A stretch of DNA of 64,000 nucleotides from Isochrysis galbana (lineage: Eukaryota; Haptophyta; Isochrysidales; Isochrysidaceae): the NCBI GenBank assembly GCA_018136815.1, contig CM030938.1, forward strand, positions 5,232,749 to 5,296,748, given 5' to 3'. Positions 9,078-19,774 of this stretch are shown one piece after another. Each line of letters begins with the position of its first letter. Position 1 is the first letter of the stretch. The notes beneath the pieces were generated by a model. The model was given only the letters and a program-made list of their open reading frames with translations, did not search any database and was not told where the DNA came from. Position numbers and translations under genes: made by a program.

Positions 9078-9997
9078 TGCCCTCCGCACAGCGTTCGTGT
9101 AGGAACGTTCCACAATTGGAAGCACACTTGAGCAAGGTAGCCATTGGTGTTCCACATTGGGAAAGTGGTGTTCCACACCTCACTGTTCCACAGCTCACAA
9201 GGGTGTTCCTATAAGTGTTCCACAGCTCACAAGGGTGTTCCTATAAGTGTTCCACAGCTCACAAGGGTGTTCCTATATATTATAAGCCTATAAATATGTG
9301 TTCCACAGGTCGGACCAAAAGAGGGGACCCATGATGCACATATGTACGTACATCCCGGGCTCGAACCCCGCTGCTCGCAGCCCACGCCTGGATTGTTGCT
9401 AACTACGCCACGGCTGAGCTCGCCCTCCTCACCACCTCGTAAATGACTTTTTAAAGGCATGACAAACCAACAACCAACAACGTCGTCGTATGTCGTATGC
9501 ACGGCTTGCAATATCGTAGTTATGGCCCGCCCACCCAACGGGGGACAAGCGGCCCCCCGTCCCCGCTCACCGCCCCCCCGGCCCGCCCCCTACTCTGCTT
9601 GCGAAACGAACCCCCCCCGGTGGGTCATGACTAGTGCTAGCTATGTGCTATGTATGTATGTGTGTATATATAGCACCGATGTGTGCATGTGTGCTTTGCA
9701 AGTATATAATATGGCACTGTACCCACAACTATTTTAGTCTCTACCTAAACACTTGACCGAGCGCGCGTGGTGTAACCGGTGTTTGTACGCCACGCGGGCA
9801 CTGTGCACTGTGCACTGTCGCACTGTTCCAAGCGGCAAATCCACTGTTCCCACAACTGTTCCACAGTGTTCCAACACCTTGTTGGAACACCTTTTAGGGC
9901 TGGTGTTCCAACGTTGGAACAGCATTTTAGGGTGGTGTTCCACGTGGAACAGTGGAACACCGTTGGAACGTTCCTACACGAACCCTGCCCTCCGCAC
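9078..9997. mobile_element. Mutator-like non-autonomous transposon with 12-bp TSD
   Basis: The direct repeat TGCCCTCCGCAC (9078-9089 and 9986-9997) brackets an 896-bp element. Its inverted ends share GTTCGTGTAGGAACGTTCCA. Inside both ends the word GTTCCA/TGGAAC is iterated more than 20 times, partly as palindromes (GTTCCAACGTTGGAAC), partly as a three-copy 32-bp tandem (CCACAGCTCACAAGGGTGTT...). A target duplication of 9-12 bp with TIRs is the hallmark of the Mutator superfamily. No transposase is encoded. Confidence 0.75.
9345..9430 (-). ncRNA. tRNA-derived sequence inside the transposon
   Basis: Read on the minus strand it has a box A-like TGGCGTAGTTAG and, about 35 nt on, a perfect box B core, GGTTCGAGCCC. 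The T stem has a mismatch and the acceptor stem does not close, so it is not a working tRNA. It is more likely a SINE head or a captured tRNA carried by the Mutator-like element. Confidence 0.35.
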
Positions 9998-10378
9998 CCC
10001 CAAAGTAAGTGACCGGGCTACTTGAGAGCGAACCTCGGGGAGGGAGAAAAGGGGCTGATAGAAAGTAAGGTTAGGTATAAGGGAGCAATACCAGCACTTT
10101 GCCTCGCGCCGTGCAAGTAGCGGAAAGTTAATGAAAAATAACAACGGAGAAAAAAAACAAGATGTGTACTCAAGCATGCGCACACTTGGTTGCGCACACA
10201 TAACACGTACAAGCATAGTACACTCAAAGACGATAAGCGCTTGCAGCACCAGACACGAGCAGACACACGCAACGCACGCGCGCACACAAGCCCGCGTGCT
10301 CGTGCTCCAGCTTCTACATACGGTCAACACTGAACATCGTTTGGCACCCTCTCCCCTAGATCAGCAAAGTGAATCGCA
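9998..10378. other. Intergenic
   Basis: No gene or clear repeat seen; the 3' flank of the thioredoxin gene. Confidence 0.4.
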
Positions 10379-11472
10379 TCAATAGTCATCCCCGTCCTCA
10401 TCTGCCCCCTCCTCATCCTTCTCGTCCTCAATATCGAGCATACCCTCAGGAATGTGGTCGGCTACAGACTTAATCAAAGCCGGCGCATTCACACCTTCTA
10501 TGACTTCAACCTGGTCACCTGCAAAAGAGTAGAATGCATGGGAGAGACATATAAGGAGTCTCTCAACAGTTAAATTGTGAGTCCAGTCTTGTTAGACCAT
10601 GCCTCACCAACACGATAGCAATGGCCGCAAACTTTCTTGTCATGCCGACAACAAGGTCACATTCGCACGCTAGCTCGCGCAGCTTCCCCACTGGCCGTTG
10701 AGGTGTACTGCGCACCATCCTTGAAGACTAGAAAGTGCGGCTTGGATGTTGTTCGGTACTTTGCTAAGTCATCCGTCAGGTCCGCATTCACCTGGGCAGA
10801 TCAGGAGTGTCAGCAGAGCTACACGGACGATCGTCGTGACACGATGCTGGATAGCTCTCCAGAATGGTGAAGGCACGAGGCAAGTCGCTCGGTCGAATTC
10901 TAGCCATGGCCAACGGTGCCAGCTACACACCGAGTACAATTTAAGCTTCTTGCCCTCGTATTCCGTCAGCATGCGTTTGAAGGTCGAGTGAATGGCCTCG
11001 CTCGGTCCACACCTATCGGCAAGAAAACGCCACGTTGTGGAGAGTGCACACGTGTAGCCCTACGAGCCGAGGTCCCACCTCTAAGACAAACTCTCTCTCC
11101 ACAGCGCAGGCACGGTGCACCGCAACACCCTCTCCACGCCGGCCCACAACGTCGCGCCGCAGTGGCTGACGAAGGCGTGGAGCGACAGACAAGCCGTGCC
11201 CGCGTATGCTGCTTATTTACTTCCCGCTGTGCCCTCTCCCTTTTTCGCCGTCCTCCCCTCCTGCAAGCCCCCCCCCTCCCCCCTTCTCCTACCGATCAAC
11301 AAAGCTGGCCGAGCAACGTGGGCGCACAAGGGCTGTCTCACCAGCTAACGTAGACCTCGACGACGAAGAGCATGTCCTTAGTCGCTGTCTCGCCGCACAC
11401 CGTCGCCCACTGCTCGACAGTCTCGATCGGCGCGCCGATCGGGCCGGCCGACTTGGCGTCCTTGGGCGGCAT
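10379..11472 (-). CDS. Flagellar thioredoxin, dynein light chain type, 4 exons
   Basis: Exons are 11472-11342, 11012-10931, 10791-10716 and 10518-10379 with GT-AG junctions, and together encode 142 residues in closed frame. The thioredoxin active-site segment spans the first junction: VVEVYVSW then CGPS (Cys45, Gly, Pro, Ser48). The second active-site Cys is thus Ser, so it is not a standard dithiol reductase. KPHFLVFKDG (strand beta-4, with the cis-Pro region) and VEGVNAPALIK-type residues follow. This domain, with the GVNAPAL segment, is most like the N-terminal domain of NME8/NME9 (TXNDC6) and the outer-arm dynein thioredoxin light chains LC3/LC5. The C-terminus is a strongly acidic tail ending in DDY. 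It is probably an axonemal protein. It is divergently arranged with SSADH, the starts being 566 bp apart. Confidence 0.85.
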
Positions 11473-11778
11473 CGCTTTGGAAACGGCTTCTTGACCGGGG
11501 CAGAGTGAGGGCCGCCCGCGCGCCCCTCCCCTCCAGTATCAGCGCTCTCTATATTGTATTCGCTGTCTTCACGATCACACCCTCGGCGACGCCCTCTCGG
11601 TGAAGGATGCCAACATACCCACCCATGCAGCACCTATATTATTTATTTCTTCATTTACTCCTTGATTGTGGGATGAGAATAGAGGAGGATTGATCGATCG
11701 ATCGATCACTCTCACTGTATCATTTAGTCTACACCGCTCTCTCTCTCTCTCTCTCTCTATCCCTCTCTCTCCCTCTCT

Positions 11779-11815
<37 letters not shown>

Positions 11816-11828
11816 CCTCTCTCTCTCT

Positions 11829-11860
<32 letters not shown>

Positions 11861-12038
11861 CCCCCCCCCCCCCCCTCCCCCCCCCCCCCGCTCTGACTCC
11901 CTCTCTTCCTCTTTCTGCTCTCTTGTTGGCAGGCCTCGCCAGGAAGACGCCGCAAGCGCTCGTTCCTTCTCCCTCTGCTGACACCCTCGTTCTCTCCGTG
12001 TCTCAAGCTCGGCCCCATCTAGGCCAGTCACGATATAT
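11473..12038. promoter_or_regulatory. Divergent intergenic region with CT tract
   Basis: Between the thioredoxin and SSADH start codons lies an almost pure pyrimidine tract on the + strand (11738-11890), with (CT)n and C runs. Similar tracts sit directly upstream of HO, ALG11 and the BRCT-OTU gene. GATCGATCGATCGATCA (11693-11707) is a short tetranucleotide repeat. No TATA box is evident. Confidence 0.45.
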
Positions 12039-14914
12039 ATGATGCCTCGCACTCTGGTAGCCGCTTGCTCTCTGCTCGGCGTGCGCGCGCGTCCGGCGGC
12101 GAGTCGGCCAGTGAGATCCGTGCGCACTCGGACTCTCATCGCCCACGCTGCGCCCCGTCTCTCCGACCCATCCCTCTGGCGAGAGCAAGCCTTTGTGGGC
12201 GGCGAGTGGCGCGAGGCGGAAGATGGAGCCATCTTTGAGGTGCTCGACCCGGCGACGGGCACGACGCTCGGTGTGTGCGCTGACGGCGGAGCGCGTGAGG
12301 CAGAAGCAGCAATTGTTGCCGCCAAGAACGCACTACCCGCCTGGCGCGCCAAGACGGGCAAGGAGCGCGCCGCAGTGCTGCGCAGGTGGTACGAGCTCAT
12401 GATGGAGCACCAAAGGGATCTTGCGCTCATCATGACGATGGAACAGGGCAAGCCCATCACCGAAGTGGGTGGTCCCTGAGACACGCCTCATCGCTCATGA
12501 GCGCCCTCCAACGTGTAGCTCACATTCTCTGCCCCTCGTGCTGTTTCAGTCTATGGGCGAGATAAGCTACGCAGCATCCTTTTGCGAATGGTTTGGCGAG
12601 GAAGCTAAACGCGTCAGCGGGCAGACCCTTGACTCGCCCACGCCGGGCCGACGCATTATCACACTCAAGCAGCCAATTGGTGTAACTGCTGCCATCACTC
12701 CCTGGAACTTTCCTTCCGCGATGATCACGCGCAAAGCAGCTCCAGCGCTTGGGGCTGGCTGCACAATGGTAAGTATTGCTGGCCTGCGATCATACCAGTG
12801 ATTTCCTTCGACAATTCTCGACGGCCGCGTCTCGATGCTGCGTCTTGCGCCTACGAGCAAGTGTTCACAGAGTACTCGCCACCATTTATGTGGGCCTCAC
12901 CTCCCATCTTAACATCGCAGGTAGTCAAGCCCTCGGATCTAACTCCATACTCAGCTCTCGCCCTGTGCGAGCTAGCGCAGCGTGCCGGTGTCCCACCGGG
13001 CGTGCTTTCTGTCATACCCTCATCGGCTGAAAACGCTGCAGCTATCGGCGATGTACTGTGCAGCTCTAAGGATGTGCGCAAGCTCTCGTTCACAGGTGAG
13101 GGGGGGTGCACTATCGGCTTGCGCGGAGCATTGCCACTCGTCAACGTGTCCTGCTATTCCTCGCGGTCGCGAGCACGCTGGTCGTCGCTGTTCGTCGTGC
13201 TGCGTCATATGATGGCAATCGTGCTTTCACTTGTAAAGCATTCTCTGTACGTGCCGCATTTTTGCTGAGTGGCGGTCTGCCGCTACTCGTGCTCTCCTCG
13301 TAGTGAGCCGGTCATTGGCCCCCTGAAATGTAGGCTCCACAGCTGTAGGAAAGCTACTGATGCGCCAGTGCGCATCGACGGTGAAGCGGCTCTCACTTGA
13401 GCTTGGGGGCAATGCCCCTTTCCTCGTCTTCGATGACTGTGACGTTGACGCAGCAGGTGAAGAAGGTTTCATTGCAGTGAGGGATGGTCACAGCGGCAGG
13501 GCCGGGGACCGGCACACGCGGTCACAACACGATGCCAGCCAAGTCGTGTGCTGGTGGCCGTCCTCGTGCCCAACCATGATCCAATGAATCAGCTAGAATG
13601 GAGATTTGGTGGCATGTTTGCATAGTTGGGATCTTCTGTTGTTGACAACACACCTATGTATGAAACACGCACCCCCTATGCTGAGTAGTTGCGGGCGCTG
13701 TTGCAGCCAAGTTTCGCAACGCCGGCCAGACATGCGTGTGCACCAACCGCCTCTTTGTCCAGAGTGGCATCCGAGAGGAATTTGTCCAGAAGTTTGCTGA
13801 GTCCGTCGGAGCACTCAAGGTGCACCAGCGCATCACCGCGATCGCGTCCTTTGCAACTCACGATTGCTGCCTCCATAACATGCCTTCTCTCAGGCCCCGC
13901 AGAGGGTACCCTGCCACGTTTTGGTAGAACATGCGACCGCCGTATCTGTTCACTATGCTCCCGGACGTATCTCAGATGGGCGAAGGAACGGCTGATGGGG
14001 TGACGCAAGGCCCCCTGATCAATGAGGCAGCTCTGGCTAAGGTGGAGGCGCACGCCGCTGACGCCATCGCCAAGGGCGCAGTCGTACGCGTGGGCGGCAA
14101 GCGGCGCAAAGGCAAAGGGTACTTCTTCGAACCAACCGTACTTGATGGTTGTGATGCAACGATGGACGTGGCTTCCCAGGTAACGGACAAGACGGCAGGG
14201 CCACGGAAGATGGTGTCGTGTAGATTGGACAAGACAGTTAACCATATGTTGCCGTAACTGCGCGTTCCAACACGTGAGTCAGATTCGTCTTCATTCGTTG
14301 CACTGGAGATGCTTCCTTGTGTTGGAGGTGGACTGCCAGCCATCTAGCGGCTTATCCCGACGGTGACTTCTCCAGTCTGCATCGACTTGAGCAGAATGGT
14401 TGACCCTCCTCCCGCATAGGAAACTTTCGGTCCGCTAGCTCCAGTGTTCGGTTTCGAGACCGAGGCCGAGGCCATCGCTGCAGCCAACGACACGCCAGCT
14501 GGCCTTGCTGCTTACGTCTTCACACGAGACCTGTCGCGCGCTTGGCGAGTTTCCGAGGCATTGGAGTATGGCATTGTCGGGGTGAACGCTGGCGTTGTCT
14601 CGAACGAGGTGCGCCGCCGAGAGCATGTGTATTGGGCAGCAATTGATGAAAGCGATGTGCACAGCAGGCTGGGCTACGGTGGTGACGTAGTGATCACGGG
14701 AACGGTATAATAATGAGTTTGGATGCTGTGAGACACGCACATTAGATGGACGAGGGCCTGCCGCTTGCAGCTAGGTCTCATACTGCAAGGCCCTTCACAG
14801 GTGGCGCCATTCGGAGGATTCAAGGAATCCGGACTCGGCCGGGAAGGCTCGACGCTCGGAATGGATGAATATCTTGAGGTGAAAAGTGTCACCATGGCCA
14901 TTGATGAAGCCTGA
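12039..14914 (+). CDS. ALDH5A1: Succinate-semialdehyde dehydrogenase, 8 exons
   Basis: Exons are 12039-12464, 12550-12768, 12921-13095, 13334-13456, 13689-13819, 13976-14179, 14420-14608 and 14801-14914; all junctions are GT-AG and the 526-residue frame closes. The enzyme oxidises succinate semialdehyde to succinate with NAD(P)+, the last step of the GABA shunt. Visible features: an Arg/Ser/Ala-rich N-terminal presequence of about 40 residues with no acidic residues, suggesting mitochondrial import; ITPWNFP (substrate/cofactor loop); KPSDLTP; FTGSTAVGK (Rossmann loop); LELGGNAPF with the general base Glu ~296; [10 protein letters not shown] with the nucleophile Cys ~330; and the terminal [15 protein letters not shown] motif of the SSADH/GabD class. 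Glu and Cys are 34 residues apart, as in working ALDHs. The best exon 5 acceptor is TGAGTAG|TTGCGGG, which restores the family's [12 protein letters not shown]. The upstream pyrimidine tract is probably promoter or 5' UTR. Confidence 0.93.
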
Positions 14915-15404
14915 GCATGTGAGCATGTCGCTTTGCTGAATCTATGCACAATTGCAAAGCTCTGTCTTTTCGCTCCCCGCGTTCGTGGGATCCTCTTTCT
15001 TTCTTTTGGTCTGTCTCTCGCGACGAATAGTAAGAGGCGATGGAAGACGATTGACCCTCATCATGGCACGTGATGTTTTGGTGTGATGATGTGCATGAGC
15101 GTACTTGCGCGTGTCCTATCGATGTGCTCGCTGGCCGAAGACTCTTCGTGTGCTCGTGTGCTCTCCTTCGGCTTACGCTTAGTAGGCGTTATGTGCTTGT
15201 TCGTACGCACCGCGTACGCTATGCTCTATGCTATATGCTAGTTCGCGGCTCTCAAGTGTGCTGTATAGCGCCACTTTGTGGCTGGTGTTTCCTCGCGCCT
15301 TTTCGTGAGAGCATGAGAGGACACGTGTACCTGTTGCGGGTAGGGGGAGAGCCACTCCAAGAGTTTTACGCCTAGAGAGGCGCTCCCTCTTAAGATGCCT
15401 CCCT
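14915..15404. other. Intergenic
   Basis: 3' flank of SSADH. Several TATGC/TAGT-rich simple patches near 15190-15245; no gene seen. Confidence 0.4.
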
Positions 15405-15520
15405 TTGCCAACTAAGTTTATTCTTAGTTGAACACGGGGGGGCGCCTCGCCGAGCCTCGCGCCTCCTCTCTCAGGCACCAATTCCCCTCCGGGGGGCCTG
15501 TCGGCTGTCGGTCAACCCAA
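15405..15520 (+). repeat. GC-rich dispersed element, short copy
   Basis: Begins with the palindromic boundary CAACTAAGTTTATTCTTAGT and continues with GGGGGGGCGCCTCGC and CCCCTCCGGGGGGCCTGTCGG, as in the copies at 34.4 and 38.9 kb. Confidence 0.65.
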
Positions 15521-15794
15521 TGCTTTGCCTTCTGGCATGAGCAGGGCAATCAACACAACCACCCAGACCTCCAGTGGGCGCGGGTCACGAGCCGCACTCC
15601 CAGGCCCGTTTGGGCATGCTCTCGTACTGCCTCTTTTGTGATTAGGAGGAGAGCCGCCCTTAGGTTTCTCCCAAGGGAGCCTCTCTCCTTTGTTCTTCCT
15701 CCCTTCGTGTGTTTGTTTTGCCCTTTTGCCCCCTTTGCTCTTCGGGCGTGCACTCCCTCTCGTCAAGCAGAGCCACCTGGGTTAGAGCTGCTTA

Positions 15795-15960
15795 ACGTTA
15801 AGCGCTGAACACAGGGTGTATGGGTTCACGTTTACCCGGTGTTGACCCACTTTGCGTGAACACCTCCATTGGCTAGGTGTGGCACATGCGTTAACACCTC
15901 AATCTGCAGGTGTTGGTACCAGCAGCGGGTTAACACCACACTGCCGGCTGCCGGTGCCGG
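15795..15960. repeat. Word island, GGTGTTAAC iterated on both strands
   Basis: Within 165 bp the words GGTGTT/AACACC, several as GTTAACACC, occur about eight times in both orientations: GGTGTTGACC, GTGAACACC, AGGTGTGG, GTTAACACC, AGGTGTTGG, GTTAACACC. There is no ORF. This looks like the end of a non-autonomous transposon with subterminal binding-site arrays. Confidence 0.5.
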
Positions 15961-17249
15961 TGCTGTGTACTGTTGTGCACCCACGCACCCACGCACTCAC
16001 GCACCCACTGAATGCTACGTGCCGCGCGTGCGCGCGCACGAGGAGTTGCTCGGCCAAGTGGCAAGTGGGGAGTTGCTCTTCGGCGCGGGCGCACACCACA
16101 TACGCGCGCGCGCGCAATCGCGACATGGCCTCTGGATGTTGCGGACATAAAACAGGCCACACAATACACAATACACCAACGCATGTCAGCATGTCAGAGA
16201 GCGCGAGAGCGCCCCAAGGCACATCATACACAATTATGGCACACATCACACTCACTCAACATTGAGTTTCGCAAATGCGATCGCCTCGAGCGTATCGGCA
16301 TTGGAGCTCTTGCGGAATTTCGAGAGAGAATGCGAATCCTACATACAACGGAGAACAGGCGCTCAACGGTCGCGGACGACGAGGCGGGGCAACCGAGGTA
16401 TTGGCGTGCCATCACGCCAAGATATCCGGATATCTCTCTAGGATATTTGATATTTGGGCGGATCTTTGGGTATATGGATATTTGAGGGATATTTGGGCAT
16501 GGGCTGCGCCCCAACCCCCAAAACAAACCCCCTAGTGGGCGAGATGACACGGGGAGCCAGGGGGCGGGGGGGGGGGGGGGGCGAACTGTAGGCCGCTACC
16601 TATCACACTAACACTAAGAGGTGATACCGGTAGATAGTTGGTGCATGGCTAAAATGGCAGTAGGGTCACTAATACTCGGCCGTTTTATTATTCATCAATC
16701 TCGAGCAGAGCGGTGAGCGGTGCAACGAGCGCGGGCAAACCTTGTACTTCCGCCGCACACGATATTTGCGAGAGCGCCCGCCCATCCCATTGTCCATAGT
16801 GGGGGGTAAAACCCACACGTTGCAGCTTGGCGCATCCGCGATACCCGTGCACGCACGCCTACATTAACGCACTCGACTTGTTGGCTCCGAACACCCAGTA
16901 CTTCTCCGGGGCTGCGCCGCTGTCGCGCACGAGCCCACACTACGGACATCGACGACTCCGCCACCCGACCTAGGCAAGGCCGGAAATCTGAGGCTAAAAT
17001 TAGGCCCGATAGCTAGAGGGGTTGGCTGGGGCATACCATTGCATACGATTCATTCTTATAGACCATAGCAGCTAGCTGCAACCCAAGTGCGCCGGTGAGC
17101 CAAGTAGTAAGCGGTGGCCGTTGTGGGGGTGCCGCGGTGTAAGTTTGCTGCGTTTGTAGCTTCTCCTATCATTTCTGACGAGCTGCTAGCTGTGCTCCCT
17201 TTCTGTCGTGCCATCATCAAGGCAACACTGAATACCTGGTGAATCGCGC
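15961..17249. other. Intergenic with GGATAT word island
   Basis: From about 16415 to 16500 the word GGATAT/ATATCC is iterated (ATATCCGGATATC, AGGATATTTGATATTTGGG, TGGATATTTGAGGGATATTTG). A related island lies at 34.66-34.77 kb. A run of 16 G follows near 16564. No supported gene. Confidence 0.45.
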
Positions 17250-18732
17250 CTAACCCACTGTGGTTTGCTTGTCTAGCTCACGTATTGCCCGGGATCGCTT
17301 GAATAGTTGTACCGCCTCATCCTCCCCGTCGCAAGGATTGTGTGCTCGCCGCCGAGCTTTTGCCTTTGCTGCGCACACATCCTCTTCAGTTTCAAGATGG
17401 TCGCCGTCATTACAATGCCATTCCCGGCGGAAGGCGGCCTCATCACGAGGCGCCACGATCGGTGGGAATTGGTATTTGAACGCGCTTGTTGCTTTTAGGG
17501 CGTTGCGGCGCCTGTCGTTGTACGCATGCATGACTCTAGCCGGCAGCCGCCGAAGGAGGAACTCGTGCCTCTGCTCAAGATCTCCTATTATCGCTGCGAG
17601 TTTCTGCGCCGCGCGATCGCAAGATGTAACACCACTGGCATCGTCACGCGGCGACTTCCCAGCTGTCTTTGAGTCCGCGTCCGCGTCACGCACATTCCGC
17701 TCCAAGGTAGGTGGGTCGGTTGATTGCGAGGCGTGCACCAGGCCTCGCAAGACGTTGAACGAGCCTTTCGCCACATCGTTTTCGTAGTCGAACAGGTCAT
17801 CCATGATATCCACTAGCTGTTCATCCACTCTCAAGAACTCAAAGAGTTCGGTGTCATACTCACTGTGCGACTCGACATTCCCCACTTCATCGACAACGGC
17901 CTCAGGGGAACACATTGTCTTGAAATGCATGTTTTCGGAACGAACCAGGTGGATAAGTAGTCGATGGAGAAGCCGGTAGTCGAATGACTTCAGAGAAGAT
18001 GCGTGCATCACGTCTCTCTCGCTCACAGGCTTGCCACCATTCATGCGGTCGCACAGCCGTCGCTCTAGTCCCCAGTACTCCTCCCCTGCAGCTAGCTCTG
18101 TGAGGACAACTTCAGAGAGAAGACCATGGTCGCCCAAGATACCCAGCAGCGTCGAGCCGGACCCCGTCGACAGAGAGGGCGGCGTGATGGAAGTACACCG
18201 GGCAGCAACATAGTCTTCATTTTCTTCGTCGAGCTGATAGATGGAAGCCTCGGTAAATACGAGCAAGGGCAGATGGCGGAAGAAGGTGGAGAGTGTCAGT
18301 CCGTGCAGCGGCAAGTAGAACGTCGTGAAGTCGTCGATCGTTGTGCGGGCTCGCTCTAAGGCGCGATACGAGAGAACAGGCCGAAGTTGCACCTGCTGCG
18401 GGGTCACGCGAGACTGCGCAGACTGCCGGGCCGTCGAGAAGCATGCCGCAACTGTTGCGAGCGGAAGCTGCAGCACATCGACACCTCCTGGCTCACCAAG
18501 CCATGAAGCGCAATCGAGGAGCATGCCGGCGAGCTCGCCCGCAGAATGGCATGCGGCGCTGATCGTGCAGATGCGCTGTGCTTGGCTGCGGCACGCGCCC
18601 ACGTCCGCCCCTTGCTGCGCCTGCGAGAGCAGCCGTGCGACGCCGAGCGAGCGCAGTGCATCCATCCGCCCGACACGCCGACGAGGGGATTTTCGCGCCG
18701 CCTCTCGCTCCAAGTTGTACCAGACCTCTTTA
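17250..18732 (-). CDS. Unknown conserved-looking protein, about 493 aa exon
   Basis: One long exon ends at TAG 17250-17252. An in-frame Met (MDALRSLGV) near 18662 is a possible start, but the frame upstream reads KEVWYNLEREAARK back to a CCCGGCAG acceptor at 18733, so an unseen 5' exon is likely. The protein is soluble and helical. The clearest patch is DEQLVDIMDDLFDYENDV followed by a Gly/Ser/Asn/Arg segment (residues ~300-325). DDLFDYEND fits the (N/D)DxxDxxxD metal-binding spacing of prenyl-transferring and terpene-synthase-like enzymes, yet there are no membrane spans as in UbiA and no second Asp-rich motif that I can see. The enzyme assignment is thus only a hint. The C-terminus is basic and acidic mixed. 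Codon use is host-like. Confidence 0.6.
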
Positions 18733-19297
18733 CTGCCGGGACAGCAGATGTGAGTGAACGCCCTTGTGTCGCCAGGGTGGGCTGTGGGCTGTAGCGCTCC
18801 CTACCCCGCGATGGGGGATGGGGGTACTTTATGCGCGGATGGTTGGCCCCGGCCAGGTTTTCGCGTCCAACCTGCCCAAATTCCTTTCGGAAATTTCGGA
18901 TTTTGGTGAGTTTGCACTGATTTTCGGGTAGGGCTGCCCCAATTTTCAATTTTCGCGAAATTTTTGCTTGTGCTTTGTGCTTCGAGGTTCGAGGCCCACC
19001 GGCCACCAGCCACCGGCAACGGGCGAGGTGCTACGCGTTCCGCGCGCGCGTGCCATGGTGCCTCAATCCTCAATCCATCAAGTTAGTGAGCCGATGAAGA
19101 CGACCAGCTCATTGTAACATCATAACCCGAAACTCCAGGCACCCCCTCCTCTCCCTAGCACCCCCTCCTTTCCCTCTGCCCTCGCCCTGCCGGCGCCGGC
19201 GCCCCGTCCCGTGACCCCAAATTTCGCGCTGTCCCCTTGCCCTGGGCTCCCCCCCCAAGTTTCGGCCACAATTTTTTCGAGCTGACCCATGTTTAAC
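18733..19297. other. Intergenic or 5' intron of the unknown gene
   Basis: CTCTTTACTGCCGGGA at 18726-18741, at the presumed splice acceptor of the unknown gene, is the same 16 nt as the terminal repeat of the element beginning at 19298. No other gene signal was found; the 5' exon of the neighbouring gene should lie here or further on. Confidence 0.4.
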
Positions 19298-19774
19298 TCT
19301 TTACTGCCGGGAGCGCAGCATGCAAATGGATGCTTCGATGTTTGGTTTTTTGAGGTGAGAGAAGAGAGGAAGACATGTTCAACGATATAAGCGACGCTTT
19401 CCGCAAAGAAAGAGATGATCAAATTTTTCCCAATCCCCCCCCCCCCCCTCCCCCCCCCCTCTCCCTCCCAGTCCCACTCCGTTGCGCCGCGCCGCCCTCC
19501 CCTCAACCTCTCACACCTCTTTCCAACGTGCACACGTGGATTATTTGGTAAACTGAAGCATCCAAATGGCTGCTTCGCCCCTGGGCCTATTTTCTCCATA
19601 ATCCCATACTACAATCTCGACCTATTGTGTTGAAAATGGGTGGGAAATGTGGGGAAGGATGTCCCTGAGGCTCCCCCAGCACCTCATGGGCACCCCTCAA
19701 GGCGTTGGCGAGCAGGGACGAAATATGTCGTTTGAAGCATCCATTTGCATGCTCCGGCAGTAAACAGTTAGAAA
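19298..19774. mobile_element. TIR element, about 475 bp
   Basis: Left end TTTACTGCCGGGAGCGCAGC then ATGCAAATGGATGCTTC; the right end (19733-19770) is its reverse complement with a few changes. Internal partial copies (AAGCATCCAAATGGCTGCTTC near 19555) are also present. No ORF of note and no clear target duplication. Confidence 0.6.

Noticed and set aside
9345-9430. Functional tRNA gene
   Set aside because: Box A and B are present but the acceptor stem does not pair and the T stem has a mismatch.
13006-13303. Continuation of the SSADH exon 3 frame past 13095
   Set aside because: A consensus donor at 13096 and the family sequence FTGSTAVGK require splicing to 13334.
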